Made by a program: the position numbers and the translations under genes | Assembly (NCBI GenBank): GCA_900466475.1 | Contig: UBMI01000010.1 | Location: 558,001-622,000 of the forward strand | Source of the DNA: Hyphomicrobiales bacterium | GTDB taxonomy: Bacteria > Pseudomonadota > Alphaproteobacteria > Rhizobiales > Rhizobiaceae | Reading direction: 5' to 3' | DNA: 64,000 bases | The notes under the pieces: model-generated | What the model saw: only the letters and a program-made list of their open reading frames with translations | Told to the model about the DNA's origin: nothing | Databases searched by the model: none | Shown here: piece by piece, positions 1 through 8,523 of the stretch | Layout: each line of letters begins with the position of its first letter | Position numbering within the stretch: position 1 is the stretch's first letter

Positions 1-126
1 CTCGCCCAGCTCGTCAGCCTCTTCAAGCTCAACCGCCGGGCCGTCCAGCGCGAGGACGGATCGTCCGTCAAGTCGAACTGGACCGGCAATCGCGGCGGGC
101 AGGAGCAAGGGCGCAACGCAGCCTAA
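1..126 (+). CDS. C-terminal tail of a probable methyl-accepting chemotaxis protein (partial)
   Basis: The first 41 codons are open in frame 1 and end with TAA at 124-126; the rest of the gene lies outside the window. The visible residues start LAQLVSLFKLNRR and continue into a hydrophilic Gly/Gln/Asn-rich tail. A heptad-like helix ending in a LVxxFKL pattern followed by a loose polar tail is how many rhizobial chemoreceptors end after their cytoplasmic signalling coiled coil. No receptor-specific NWETF-type tether is present. With so little sequence the assignment is an inference. A downstream imperfect hairpin (arms 136-145 and 153-162) may help end transcription but lacks a T-run. Confidence 0.5.
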   Translation, partial: LAQLVSLFKLNRRAVQREDGSSVKSNWTGNRGGQEQGRNAA

Positions 127-226
127 GGCGAAGGTGGCTTTTCACGGCGCTTGTGAGAAGCCGCGTTTCGGCACAGCACGAAGGCCTCTCTTTCAGGGCA
201 GGCAGGATACCGCGAAACGAGTGCGA

Positions 227-877
227 CTACTTCCAGTTCCGCCGGCGTTCCAGCTCGGCCTCGGACGGATTGTCGTCGGCAAACGAGCCAGTCGGGACTT
301 CGCCGCTCCGCTCATAGGTGGCGATGATGACGCCCTTGCCTGAGATCGACGAGCGGTTAAGCTTGAGGGCGCCAGGGGTGGCGCCGCCCTCGAACAGGCG
401 CTTGCCCTTGCCGAGGAGGAGCGGGAAGGTCATCACCGTCATTTCGTCGATCAGGTCGTTGGCAAGCAGGGTCTGGATGAGATTGCCGGAGCCCTGGATG
501 AGCAGGTCGGGTCCATCCTCCTGTTTGATCTTCTTCAGGCTGGCGACGATATCGGAGCCGAGGGCCTTGCTGTTTTCCCATGTGAGCGTATCAGGCCGGT
601 GCGTCGCCACATATTTAGTTGCGGGGTTGAAGACCGCGGAGATCGAGTCATCCTGATAAGGCCAATGGGCGGCGAAGATATCGTAGGTCTTGCGGCCTAG
701 CAGCAGGGCGAAGGGCTTTGCGAAGAGCTCGTCGATCACCTTGCCGGATTCCTCGTCCCAGTAGTGGAATACCCAGCCGCCGAAATTGAAGCCGTTGACG
801 GGATCTTCCTGTGGGCCGCCCGGAGCCTGCATGACGCCGTCCAGGCTGACGAAGGTAGAGGCTATGATCTTTCTCAT
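227..877 (-). CDS. Dihydrofolate reductase-like (RibD C-terminal domain) protein
   Basis: This 216-residue protein begins MRKIIASTFVSLDGVMQAPG, the classic opening of the single-domain RibD_C/DHFR-like family (YwjB/YyaP type). Further family marks are LLGRKTYDIFAAHWP near residue 60 and IQGSGNLIQTLL plus FPLLLGKGKRLF in the second half, which form the NADPH-binding Rossmann-like core. The family reduces pterin- or flavin-precursor-like substrates with NADPH; the physiological substrate of stand-alone members is mostly unknown. The ATG at 877 is preceded by AGGAG with good spacing. It appears monocistronic, convergent with the chemoreceptor tail and divergent from the hydrolase at 1024. Confidence 0.85.
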   Translation of the reverse strand: MRKIIASTFVSLDGVMQAPGGPQEDPVNGFNFGGWVFHYWDEESGKVIDELFAKPFALLLGRKTYDIFAAHWPYQDDSISAVFNPATKYVATHRPDTLTWENSKALGSDIVASLKKIKQEDGPDLLIQGSGNLIQTLLANDLIDEMTVMTFPLLLGKGKRLFEGGATPGALKLNRSSISGKGVIIATYERSGEVPTGSFADDNPSEAELERRRNWK

Positions 878-1023
878 TATGGTCTCCTTGTGGTGATGGT
901 CTTTCAGATGATCTCGGCCACAGGACGAATTGGGCGACGGCTAGCCGACAAATACTGCGAAAATTTATGGAGACCGCGCCGTCTGCGCATGGCAGTTTCG
1001 GCGGATCGAAGGGCGGGGTGGCG

Positions 1024-1782
1024 ATGCCGGATGTGACGCGACATCTGATCGACAGGGGCGACGGGGCGAGGGTCGAGCTTTTTCAGGCGCAGCCTGAAAG
1101 CACCACGCCTGCCGGCGCAATCCTGTTTGTCCACGGCAACCAGGGCGGCCGTCTGATCGGCGCGCAGGAGGCAGTCGATAGCGGCACGCTGCTTCGGTTC
1201 TGCTCCGGTTTGAATATCACCGCGGCGGCGGTCTCGCAGCCGGGCTTCGGAGCTTCTGACGGACCTGCGGATTTCTGCGGTCCAGACACCCAGAGAGCAA
1301 TCATGGCCGCACTCTCTTTCCTGCGGGAGCAGCCCTCTGTCGATGCCGGTCGTATCGTTCTTTACGGCAATAGCCGGGGGGCGGTTGCCTCGGCCATGGT
1401 CGCGGCCCAGGTTCCCGATCTCAGGGCCGTCATTCTGCGCAGCGGGGTCTACGATCTCAAGGCTGCCTATGAGGCGAGTTCGAAAGGTTTGCGGTGGACG
1501 ATCGAGCAGGAGGCCGGCCTGTCGAGCAAAGCCTTCCTGGCCCGCTCCGCCCTGCATCACGTATCAAAAATCCGGGCGGAAACCCTTTTGCTGCACGGGA
1601 GGCTTGATGAGCGGGCTCCCGTTGCCCAGGCCGAACAGTTCTCGGATGCGCTGACCGACGCCGGGGTGCCGGTGACGCTCCATGTCTTCGAATGCGGGCA
1701 CGACATTCCCCGGGAATATGCGCAGGCCGCGCAGCGCGCCTTCCTGCAAAGGATGTTCGATCCCGTCGTGACCTATCATTGA
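1024..1782 (+). CDS. Alpha/beta hydrolase
   Basis: A serine alpha/beta hydrolase of 252 residues, counting from the ATG at 1024. An in-frame ATG at 967 has no ribosome binding site, whereas 1024 follows a G-rich GGGCGGGG stretch. The oxyanion-hole motif is VHGNQGG, the nucleophile elbow is LYGNSRGA (Ser of GNSRG), the acid is the Asp in LHGRLDERAPV and the base is the His in ECGHDIP, so the triad is complete. There is no signal peptide, so it is cytoplasmic. It resembles prolyl-oligopeptidase/dienelactone-hydrolase-like esterases; the substrate cannot be told. It converges on the TetR gene with a 21-base gap. Confidence 0.8.
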   Translation: MPDVTRHLIDRGDGARVELFQAQPESTTPAGAILFVHGNQGGRLIGAQEAVDSGTLLRFCSGLNITAAAVSQPGFGASDGPADFCGPDTQRAIMAALSFLREQPSVDAGRIVLYGNSRGAVASAMVAAQVPDLRAVILRSGVYDLKAAYEASSKGLRWTIEQEAGLSSKAFLARSALHHVSKIRAETLLLHGRLDERAPVAQAEQFSDALTDAGVPVTLHVFECGHDIPREYAQAAQRAFLQRMFDPVVTYH

Positions 1783-1803
1783 GCCGGCAGGCAGCCGCGC
1801 TGG

Positions 1804-2430
1804 TCAGTTGAGGCTGCAGAGGTAGGCGCAGAACATGTCCGACATCGCGTCCGCGAAGGCTGAGATCTCGTTTTCGTCATGCGCTGCCTCGGAAAAATCC
1901 TTTCCGACCGTGCTCATCGTCGTCATGATCACGTCTCCGGCCATGGTCCGGATTGCGTCCGAGGCATCGGGCAGCGCTTCCCGCATGAACTGCTCGATAA
2001 TGTCATCGGCAGCCCCCCGTGCCTCCTGCGCTTCGGGAGCGTCGCGATAGAGGGGTGCGGCATCGTTCAGCGCGACGCGGACGGCGGCTTCCTCGCATTC
2101 GGAGCGGATGAAGGCGTGGACGAGGGAGCGCAGCCGGTCGAGCGGCGGACGCGCCTCGTCACCAAGGACGTCGCCCAGCAGATTCGAGGTCTGCCGCCAT
2201 TCGTCGCTCTGCAGCCGGAAGAGGATGGCCGCCTTGTTGGGGAAATATTGATAGAGCGAGCCAACGCTAACGCCGGCTCTTTCGGCTACGCGAGCGGTCG
2301 TAAAACGCTGCGCGCCTTCCTGCTCCAAAACCTGAACAGCGGCTTGCAGAATGGCGTTTACGAGCTCGTTCGAGCGCGCTTGTCTCGGCGATTTTCTTGA
2401 GGAAATTCCGTGGCTTGGACGTTCTGCCAT
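1804..2430 (-). CDS. TetR/AcrR family transcriptional regulator
   Basis: A 208-residue regulator with an N-terminal TetR HTH at about residues 15-60: the TTARVAERAGVSVGSLYQYF segment is the family recognition helix followed by the conserved YxYFPNK. The C-terminal all-helical part is the ligand-binding dimerisation domain and is not informative about the inducer. The ATG at 2430 is chosen over an upstream TTG at 2445 because GGAA lies upstream at usable spacing. The gene is divergent from an O-methyltransferase and an SDR (2522-4122) across a 91-base gap, so those genes are its likely targets, with autoregulation. Confidence 0.88.
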   Translation of the reverse strand: MAERPSHGISSRKSPRQARSNELVNAILQAAVQVLEQEGAQRFTTARVAERAGVSVGSLYQYFPNKAAILFRLQSDEWRQTSNLLGDVLGDEARPPLDRLRSLVHAFIRSECEEAAVRVALNDAAPLYRDAPEAQEARGAADDIIEQFMREALPDASDAIRTMAGDVIMTTMSTVGKDFSEAAHDENEISAFADAMSDMFCAYLCSLN

Positions 2431-2521
2431 ATTGACGTTCCGCAAATGCGATTAGCGAATGCGACGGATTATTCGTATTTTCATTTCGAAAGCAAGCCAT
2501 CCGAAATGAGGGATTTTCCTG

Positions 2522-3178
2522 ATGAACACCATGACAAGCGCACCGCTCGCGCCGCTTCTCGATCAGTTGTTTGCCGAGGCCGACAGAGCCACCAGCCCGG
2601 CCATGGCCGGGCTCTCGCACGACGAGCGGGAGCGACTGATACACAGCAAGACCGAATATCTCGATTTCTACGGTCGCCTGAAGGATCTGTGGCTGCCCGT
2701 CTCGCGCCAGACCGGAGAGCTGCTCTACATGCTGGCGCGCAGCACCAACGCGAAGACCGTCGTCGAGTTCGGTACGTCCTTCGGCATCTCGACGCTCTAT
2801 CTTGCCGCGGCCCTTCGCGACAATGGCGGCGGGCGGCTGATCAGCAGCGAATTCGAGGTCTCGAAGGTTGCGCGGGCTCGCCAGAACATTGCCGAAGGCG
2901 GCCTTGCCGATCTCGTCGAAATCCGCGCAGGCGATGCGCTCGAAACATTGAGCGCCGATCTTCCTGACAGTATCGACCTGCTTCTGCTTGACGGGGCGAA
3001 GTCGCTTTATCCCGAGGTGCTGGCGCTGGTCGAAAGCCGGCTTCGGCCTGGGGCGCTCGTCATTGCCGACGATGCCGATTATTGCCCGCAATATCTCGAC
3101 CACGTGCGTTCGCCCACGAGCGGATACATGTCCACGCCCTTTGCCGACGACATCGAGCTGTCGATGCGCGTGGCCTGA
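2522..3178 (+). CDS. Class I SAM-dependent O-methyltransferase-like protein
   Basis: A 218-residue Rossmann methyltransferase. Motif I is VVEFGTSFGISTLYLA at about residue 80, followed by the acidic SSEFE at the end of beta-2 and by LLLLDGAKSLYPEVL, as in the catechol/caffeoyl-CoA O-methyltransferase group (Methyltransf_3/24). Those enzymes methylate small hydroxylated acceptors in the cytoplasm. The start ATG follows GAGGG by nine bases. It faces the TetR gene and is followed 77 bases later by an SDR epimerase-like gene on the same strand, so the two may form a TetR-controlled unit. The substrate is unknown. Confidence 0.78.
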   Translation: MNTMTSAPLAPLLDQLFAEADRATSPAMAGLSHDERERLIHSKTEYLDFYGRLKDLWLPVSRQTGELLYMLARSTNAKTVVEFGTSFGISTLYLAAALRDNGGGRLISSEFEVSKVARARQNIAEGGLADLVEIRAGDALETLSADLPDSIDLLLLDGAKSLYPEVLALVESRLRPGALVIADDADYCPQYLDHVRSPTSGYMSTPFADDIELSMRVA

Positions 3179-3255
3179 CTTCGACTAGTCTTCGCACAAC
3201 ACAATAACCTCAAGACCGGCTGCCTGACGGCAGTCCGGCAATGGAGATCTCAGCA

Positions 3256-4122
3256 ATGCACATATTCGTAACGGGTGCGACCGGCTGGGTCGGCACCGCC
3301 ATCGTCGAGGAACTGGTCCGCGCCGGACACAAGGTCAGCGGGCTGGTTCGCTCGATCGCAAAAGCGAAGGCGATTGCGGTCATCGGCGCAAAGCTCGTTC
3401 CGGGATCGCTCGATGACCTCGACCTTCTCGCCGAGACCGCGTTGAAGGCCGATGCGGTGATCCACACTGCCTTCAACCATGACTTCTCGAAATTTCTCGA
3501 TAATGCCGCGCAGGACGAGCGCGCGATCCATGCGCTCGGGAATGCGCTTGCCGGGTCGGATCGCCCGCTCATCGTCACATCGGGCCTGCTGGGCTTTCCG
3601 CGGGGCGCCACGGAAGCGGACCTGCCGAACCCGGCGTCGCCGCGCAAATCGGAAGCCGCCGCCCGTGCGCTTGCCGGGCAGGGGATTCGTGCGGCGACGA
3701 TGCGGCTTGCCCCGAGCGTGCATGGCATCGGCGATTACGGCTTCATCCCGATCCTCGTGCGCATTGCCCGCGAGACCGGCGTATCCGCCTATCCTGACGA
3801 TGGGACGAATTGCTGGTCGGGCGTGCACCGGCTGGATGCGGCCCGCCTCTATCGCCTGGCGCTCGAAAGCGGCGTGACCGAAGCGGCCTATCATGCTGTC
3901 GCCGACGAGGCGGTGCCGTTCCGAGAGATCGCCGAGGTGATCGGACGCCAGCTCGGCCTGCCGGTGGAGTCTCGCCCCCGCGAACATTTCGGCTGGTTCG
4001 CCACCATGGCGGCAACGAACATGGCAGCCTCCAGCGCCCATACTCGCTGGCTGCTCGGCTGGCAGCCGACCTGCCGGGGCCTCATCGACGATCTCGACCA
4101 GCCTGGCTATTACGCGCGTTAG
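3256..4122 (+). CDS. NAD-dependent epimerase/dehydratase family protein (atypical SDR)
   Basis: A 288-residue extended/atypical SDR. The N-terminal NAD(P)-binding motif is FVTGATGWVGTAIVEEL, with an AGHKVSGLVRS segment that often indicates NADP preference. No clear YxxxK catalytic pair is visible in the middle, which is common in the SDR_a5-like group annotated as putative reductases. The ATG at 3256 is preferred to the one at 3241 because GGAG lies nine bases before it. The stop codon is built into the first base pairs of the RIME-like repeat at 4121. It probably works with the upstream methyltransferase under the divergent TetR protein. Confidence 0.8.
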   Translation: MHIFVTGATGWVGTAIVEELVRAGHKVSGLVRSIAKAKAIAVIGAKLVPGSLDDLDLLAETALKADAVIHTAFNHDFSKFLDNAAQDERAIHALGNALAGSDRPLIVTSGLLGFPRGATEADLPNPASPRKSEAAARALAGQGIRAATMRLAPSVHGIGDYGFIPILVRIARETGVSAYPDDGTNCWSGVHRLDAARLYRLALESGVTEAAYHAVADEAVPFREIAEVIGRQLGLPVESRPREHFGWFATMAATNMAASSAHTRWLLGWQPTCRGLIDDLDQPGYYAR

Positions 4123-4221
4123 AACATTTCCGTTTTTCTTCGAAACACGGAGATGTTCTAACTCTTTGTTTTCACGCAATTCCGGACACAAAACCGCTGC
4201 GCACTTTTGTTGGAATTGCTC
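4121..4221. repeat. RIME-like intergenic mosaic repeat
   Basis: About 100 bases made of two inverted repeats. The first has arms AGAACATTTCCG (4121-4132) and CGGAGATGTTCT (about 4148-4159). The second has arms GCAATTCC and GGAATTGC (4212-4219) around a central ACACAAAACCGC-type loop. The wording resembles the Rhizobium-specific intergenic mosaic elements I remember. It lies between convergent genes, overlaps the SDR stop codon, and could fold as a transcript end signal. Confidence 0.6.
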
Positions 4222-4239
4222 TAGGCTCGCCGGAAGCCG

Positions 4240-5724
4240 TCAATGCCCGCCCATCGGCTGGCCGTCAGGCTGGTTGGGCGGGCGTCTTACGTAAAGGGAT
4301 GCCACTACCGCGGCGAGCGAAATCAGCGCGCCGACGAAGAAGGCGGACTGCATGCCGCCGACTGTTGCCGTTGCGGCATCTGCCTCACCTTGAGTCAACA
4401 CGCCGGCGCGCCAGGTCATGATGGCGACATAGAGCGTGGTGCCGGCGGCACCGGCGACCTGCTGGGTGGTGCCGATGATGGCGCTGCCGTGAGAATAGAG
4501 GTTCGGCGGCAGCGAGCCGAGGCTGACGGTGAAGAGCGGCGTGAACATCAGGGCAAGGCCGATGCTGAGCACGATATGGATGGCGAGCACGACCCAGACC
4601 GGAGTCGTCGTGGAGATGAAGGTCAGGCTCCACATCACGCCGCTGAAGAGGATGGCGCCGGGGATGACGAGGCGGGCAGGGCCGTAGCGGTCGAAAAGCC
4701 TGCCGACGAAGGGGGCGCAAAGGCCCATGATCAGGCCGCCCGGCAGAAGCAGGAGGCCTGTCGTCAGCGTTGTCTGGCCGAGGACCGACAGAAGGTAGAT
4801 CGGCAGCAGGATGAAGACACCGAACATCGACATCATCAGGATCGCCATCATGCCAGCGGCGATCGTGAAGGTCTTCGTCTGCAGGGTACGCAAGTCGAGA
4901 AGGGCCCTTTCGTGCTTCTGGAGATAAAGCTGCCGCCAGATGAAGATGGCGATGACGGCTGCACCGGCAACAAGCATGACGCGGGGATCGAGCGGCGTCG
5001 CACCGCCCTCGGGCGCACCGAGCTCGCTGATGCCGAAGACGAAACTGCCGAAGCCGATAGCCGAGAGTATGACCGAGAGTATATCGAGCGGTGCCTTCGA
5101 CGGCACGGTGACGTTCTCGATTTTCGCAGCACCCAGCGCAAGAGCCGCAAGCGCGATCGGCAGCACCAGCAGGAAGAGCCAGCGCCAGTCGAGCGAGGAG
5201 AGGATGAGGCCCGAAATCGTGGGGCCGATGGCCGGCGCGACGGATATGACGATCGAGATATTGCCCATCGTCTTGCCGCGCGAATGCGGCGGCACGAGGT
5301 TCATGATCGTGGTCATCAAGAGCGGCATCATGATCGCCGTGCCCGAGGCCTGGACGATGCGGCCGACGACCAGCATGGGGAAGCCGGGAGCAAGCGCGGA
5401 GACCAGCGTGCCGGCGGAAAAGAGCGCCATGGCGAGGATAAAGACCGGCCGCGTGTTCAGCCGCTGCAGGAGATAACCTGTCACGGGGATGACGGTGGCC
5501 ATGGTCAGCATGAAGGCCGAGGTCAGCCATTGGGCGGAGCTCGCGGGGATCTTGAGATCGGCCATCAGGTGCGGGATCGCCACACCCATGATGGTCTCGT
5601 TGAGGATGACCACGAAGGCGGAGACAAGCAGCAGGCCAATCACCAGCCTGTTGCGGGCGCTATGGTCTTCGACCGGCAATTCGGCCTGTTCTTCGATCTC
5701 TGAAAGCAAAGGTTCACTGGTCAT
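4240..5724 (-). CDS. DHA2 family (EmrB/QacA-like) MFS multidrug efflux transporter
   Basis: A 494-residue, 14-helix major facilitator of the drug:H+ antiporter-2 type. After a 25-residue acidic cytoplasmic N-terminus, the first helix runs into ETIMGVAIPHLMADL, the hallmark of DHA2 members, and QWLTSAFMLTMA follows in helix 2. VVGRIVQASGTAIMMPLLM in helix 4 corresponds to the family's proton-coupling region. Such inner-membrane pumps export hydrophobic drugs or metabolites, sometimes with an HlyD-type adaptor; no adaptor gene is adjacent here. The ATG at 5724 has AGGA seven bases upstream. No linked regulator is present. The 230 bases upstream (5725-5954) show nothing I can name. Confidence 0.88.
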   Translation of the reverse strand: MTSEPLLSEIEEQAELPVEDHSARNRLVIGLLLVSAFVVILNETIMGVAIPHLMADLKIPASSAQWLTSAFMLTMATVIPVTGYLLQRLNTRPVFILAMALFSAGTLVSALAPGFPMLVVGRIVQASGTAIMMPLLMTTIMNLVPPHSRGKTMGNISIVISVAPAIGPTISGLILSSLDWRWLFLLVLPIALAALALGAAKIENVTVPSKAPLDILSVILSAIGFGSFVFGISELGAPEGGATPLDPRVMLVAGAAVIAIFIWRQLYLQKHERALLDLRTLQTKTFTIAAGMMAILMMSMFGVFILLPIYLLSVLGQTTLTTGLLLLPGGLIMGLCAPFVGRLFDRYGPARLVIPGAILFSGVMWSLTFISTTTPVWVVLAIHIVLSIGLALMFTPLFTVSLGSLPPNLYSHGSAIIGTTQQVAGAAGTTLYVAIMTWRAGVLTQGEADAATATVGGMQSAFFVGALISLAAVVASLYVRRPPNQPDGQPMGGH

Positions 5725-5954
5725 GGCGTTCCTATATCCATATCTGAAAGAAGGAGTTCTGCCTTAAGACGAAAGTGCCGGGCTGATTGCGACACGGGGT
5801 ATGCGTATTTCCTATGTCTTTATGCTGTCGCTTGGATGCAAGGCGTTTTCTAGCGGAATCTGACCAAGTCTCTTTTCGATAGGTATGCCATAGGGGCGCC
5901 CGGGCATGACTGCCAACAGTGTCCACGGCACAGTTCAAGCTCATGCAATCTGCA

Positions 5955-7091
5955 TCACCGCAGCGCCGGCAGACCCCATTCGTCCAGCGAAAAGGCTGCG
6001 GCCGGCAAGCGCATTTCGGAGAGATCGACCGGGCGGCGGCGGAATGATGTGGCGGTGTAGGGGAAGGCCAAATTCATGCCGCTGGTATCCAGCTTGAGCG
6101 GCAGGCCGTCAGGTGTGAGGCACTGCCTGTTTCCCGCGTCCTGAACTCCCGGCATCAAATCGAACCATTGGCAGGTCTCGCCGAGGATTGTTTCGCTTTT
6201 GTCGAGCGAAGTCCTTCCGGTTGCCTCATCGACTTTCAACGACGATGAGCCGTCGTCTGCCGGACGTGCGGCCGTGAGCCTGCGATAGCCGTCTGCCTGC
6301 TGATAGGAGACGCCCTGATCTTCGCGCTTGTTCCAGATCTTGATGCTGACGGAGCCATCGCCGTGCCGCTGCTCCCGGTAGTCCCAGGGATAATGCCGCA
6401 ACAAGCGGATCGTCGCGCCGCCGGTGCTCTCCAGCGTGATGTCGAAATCGGGCTGGGAGGGATCGGCATGGCTGTTGCGGCTCGGTCTGAGCCAGTATTC
6501 CGGGGTGAGGATTTCCAGTGGCGGTAGGACCTCGGCGGGGGCGACGTCACGGCGCTCGAGGCTGACGAGGCGGGTGTGGTAGATCGGCACGTCGTTCGGG
6601 GTCAGCAGCCTTGTCTCAATGACGATGCCGTCCTTGGTGGCGCAATTCTGCTCGCGCGAAATGAACGTCCCTGATGAGGGCGGCCTGCTTACCGTTTCGC
6701 TCCATGTGCAGCCTTCGCCGGCGATGGACGAGACCTCCGCGAGTGGCTGCGGCGCATCCGCTTTCGCGATGTCAGGTTTGCGGGCGCGAAGAAGAAGCTC
6801 GAGATATGTAATTTCACCATCCGCCTGCCTGCTCCAGCGCAGAACGGGCCTGGCCTCATCCGGTCCGAAGCCGATGCTGGTCCGGCCGCCGCGCAGCGTC
6901 TCGCTCAGAAACATGCCGTCGTGATGGATGATGGTGACAGTCGGGTCGACCGGTCTGCCATCCTTGTCGAGCGCCTGCATGACGGCGACGTAGTCCGGCT
7001 GGAGCGGGGAGGCATCGAGCGTCGATTGTGCAACCGCGGCCTGCGTAAAGGCCATGCAGACGATTGCCCCTGTTATTGCTGCTGTCTTCAT
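5955..7091 (-). CDS. Exported protein of unknown function with two Cys-containing modules
   Basis: I do not recognise this 378-residue protein. It starts (ATG 7091; an upstream start at 7124 is possible) with a clear Sec signal peptide ending in AVA before QSTLDA, so it is periplasmic or outer-membrane associated. Two segments look related: GEGCTW ... NCATKDG around residues 126-154 and GETCQW ... QCLTPDG around residues 305-329. Each has a Cys pair 17-22 residues apart followed by Asp-Gly and a hydrophobic stretch, suggesting an internal duplication with two disulphides. The gene stands alone between the MFS gene and a DUF982 gene. Confidence 0.6.
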   Translation of the reverse strand: MKTAAITGAIVCMAFTQAAVAQSTLDASPLQPDYVAVMQALDKDGRPVDPTVTIIHHDGMFLSETLRGGRTSIGFGPDEARPVLRWSRQADGEITYLELLLRARKPDIAKADAPQPLAEVSSIAGEGCTWSETVSRPPSSGTFISREQNCATKDGIVIETRLLTPNDVPIYHTRLVSLERRDVAPAEVLPPLEILTPEYWLRPSRNSHADPSQPDFDITLESTGGATIRLLRHYPWDYREQRHGDGSVSIKIWNKREDQGVSYQQADGYRRLTAARPADDGSSSLKVDEATGRTSLDKSETILGETCQWFDLMPGVQDAGNRQCLTPDGLPLKLDTSGMNLAFPYTATSFRRRPVDLSEMRLPAAAFSLDEWGLPALR

Positions 7092-7199
7092 TGCCTCTCG
7101 GGTCTTCGAACCTGCGCGCGTCATCGCGCCGCCGAAGCAGATGACGGTTCTACCGAGAAAATCAATGCAGTCTATGTCTTTTGCCCCAAAAGGCGTCCT

Positions 7200-7463
7200 T
7201 CAATGGACAATCGTCAGCGCCGCGATGCCCGCCTCGTCGGCGGCGCGCAGAAATGCTTCGCGGAACTGTTCCGGAGCCACTTCTCCACAGATGGCGTCGA
7301 TGCAGGCTTTGACGGCGATCATGTATTCCTCGCCATCATCGAAAGGCCAATCCCGGATCAGCAGATATGCGGCATCGCCGAGGGTACGCACGACAGTGTG
7401 CGTCTCCCGACCGCGCAAAACCAGCCCGACCGGCGCGAATACCGATGACGTATTCCAGCTCAT
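7200..7463 (-). CDS. DUF982 family small protein
   Basis: An 87-residue protein with the DUF982 layout: a short beta-rich start, then TLGDAAYLLIRDWP, then the helical EEYMIAVKACIDAICGEVAPEQFREAF segment. The pattern of W-P, followed by a basic/acidic helix with KAC and DA, and a C-terminal AF-x-AA helix, is typical. The family is found almost only in rhizobia and relatives in many copies; its function is unknown. ATG at 7463. It has no partner gene next to it. Confidence 0.75.
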   Translation of the reverse strand: MSWNTSSVFAPVGLVLRGRETHTVVRTLGDAAYLLIRDWPFDDGEEYMIAVKACIDAICGEVAPEQFREAFLRAADEAGIAALTIVH

Positions 7464-7589
7464 TGTCCTCGACCCCTCAAGGCACGGAGATTGAGACCCT
7501 CAAACACACTATACGCGTGAATTATGAAATTCGGAATTGCGGAATGCGTGAATGTTGAGTGCGTGACTTATTTGCCGCGGCCAAAAGAA

Positions 7590-7622
7590 AGGGCGCTCCA
7601 CGACCTGATGTCGGAGCGCCCT
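7590..7622 (-). terminator. Rho-independent terminator-like hairpin, minus strand
   Basis: Perfect 10-bp stem AGGGCGCTCC (7590-7599) with GGAGCGCCCT (7613-7622) and a 13-base loop. On the minus strand it is followed by TTTCTTTT, as expected for intrinsic termination. No annotated minus-strand gene ends just upstream of it, which is why an unannotated transcript (7623 to about 7880) is suspected. Confidence 0.6.
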
Positions 7623-7955
7623 GTGGCTGCATCGGCGTCAGTTGCGGCGGAGGCCGATGGCAGGCGAGATCAGAAGATCGCATTTGGAACGAAATGGCAA
7701 CGCTCGGCGCCCGGCGACGCCTGCAAGCGGTCTGCAGTCCACAAGATTTCCACAGGTTATCCACAGGCACGGCCCGATCTCGGCCAACGCTTTCAACAAC
7801 ATATGCCAGATCACGACCGGCGTGCTCCAGATGGGTGATGTGACTCTCGGACGACACCGGGAATATCTTCCGGGCAAACTGCCCTAAAGGCCACAATGCC
7901 GGGCTATGGTGTCCCTCCCTCCTTGAGCGCTGGGCGGCGGACGCTCGGAGGCGGG

Positions 7956-7987
7956 AGGCGGCAGGCATACATGAGGGCCTGCCGCCT
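7956..7987. repeat. Perfect 11-bp inverted repeat
   Basis: AGGCGGCAGGC (7956-7966) is exactly complementary to GCCTGCCGCCT (7977-7987) with a 10-base spacer. No T-run follows on either strand, so it is not a classical terminator. It lies in the gene-poor interval. Confidence 0.55.
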
Positions 7988-8054
7988 TCATCATCTGCCA
8001 TTCGGGCCGGATCCGCGGATTTCAATGGAATTTTCGAGGTTTGCGTCTTCGCAA

Positions 8055-8087
8055 ATAAAAAGGACCCGCTCACCAGGGAGCGGGCCT
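8055..8087 (-). terminator. Rho-independent terminator of the 8132-8332 gene
   Basis: Stem CCCGCTC (8065-8071) with GAGCGGG (8078-8084), extended past a single bulged base by G-C and A-T pairs. On the minus strand it is followed by TTTTTATTT. It lies 45 bases after the stop of the small minus-strand gene. Confidence 0.75.
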
Positions 8088-8131
8088 CAGGGGTGCCCGG
8101 AGTCGGACGGGCATCGCGGAAAAACGGTCGG

Positions 8132-8332
8132 TCAGATATAGGCCGCGGCATCGACGCTCCAGGTTTCCGACATCTTCGATGTCGGGAAGCTGCCATCGCC
8201 TGCGGGACGGGCGTGCTGACGGGCTGCAGCGTCGAGCAGGGCTGCAAAGGTTGCCAGACTGATCTTGTCAGCGCGAAGCATCTGGCGGATCAGTGGATCT
8301 CTCAGCATTTCCGATGGTGTCATCTCGTGCAT
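8132..8332 (-). CDS. Small hypothetical protein
   Basis: A 66-residue protein with a helical N-terminal half (EMLRDPLIRQMLRADKISLATFAALLDAA in overview) and a polar C-terminus ending in DAAAYI. I remember similar small proteins only from rhizobia and know no function. The ATG at 8332 follows GGAG with six bases of spacing, and a textbook terminator follows the gene; both argue that it is really expressed. An internal ATG at 8323 is also possible. Confidence 0.6.
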   Translation of the reverse strand: MHEMTPSEMLRDPLIRQMLRADKISLATFAALLDAAARQHARPAGDGSFPTSKMSETWSVDAAAYI

Positions 8333-8523
8333 GGTTATCTCCAGTGACTGGTTTCCGACGCTTGCGGCATTCTAGATCCGTATTGCTATCAATGCATGTC
8401 GCAGCGATGGCGAAAAGACGGCATTTGAGGTTCATTCGGGCTAGCTCCAATGTGCGATTGGTCTGCCATTTTATCGGATGCTACCGTAGCGCCCCAGAAG
8501 AAACCGTAGGGGAGGACGGTCAT

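Larger units (their letters stand above)
7464..8131. other. Gene-poor interval with hairpins and a lone DnaA-box-like 9-mer
   Basis: No convincing protein gene lies in these 668 bases. Visible are a minus-strand terminator-like hairpin at 7590-7622, the 9-mer TTATCCACA at 7757-7765, an 11-bp perfect inverted repeat (7956-7966 with 7977-7987) and the terminator of the next gene at 8055-8087. Open frames on both strands have no family pattern. A minus-strand small RNA ending at the 7590 hairpin is possible but unproven. Confidence 0.5.

Noticed and set aside
4243..5703. 486-codon plus-strand open frame opposite the MFS gene
   Set aside because: The product is a charged, His/Asp/Arg-rich chain with no fold pattern; it is the mirror of the DHA2 transporter in high-GC DNA.
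7757..7765. TTATCCACA, a perfect DnaA-box 9-mer
   Set aside because: It is single, with no AT-rich unwinding region, dnaA, repC or parAB gene near, so it does not mark an origin.
7522..8247. 241-codon minus-strand open frame across the gene-poor interval
   Set aside because: It reads through two hairpins and the terminator of the 8132 gene, and its product is Pro/Arg/Ser-rich without structure.
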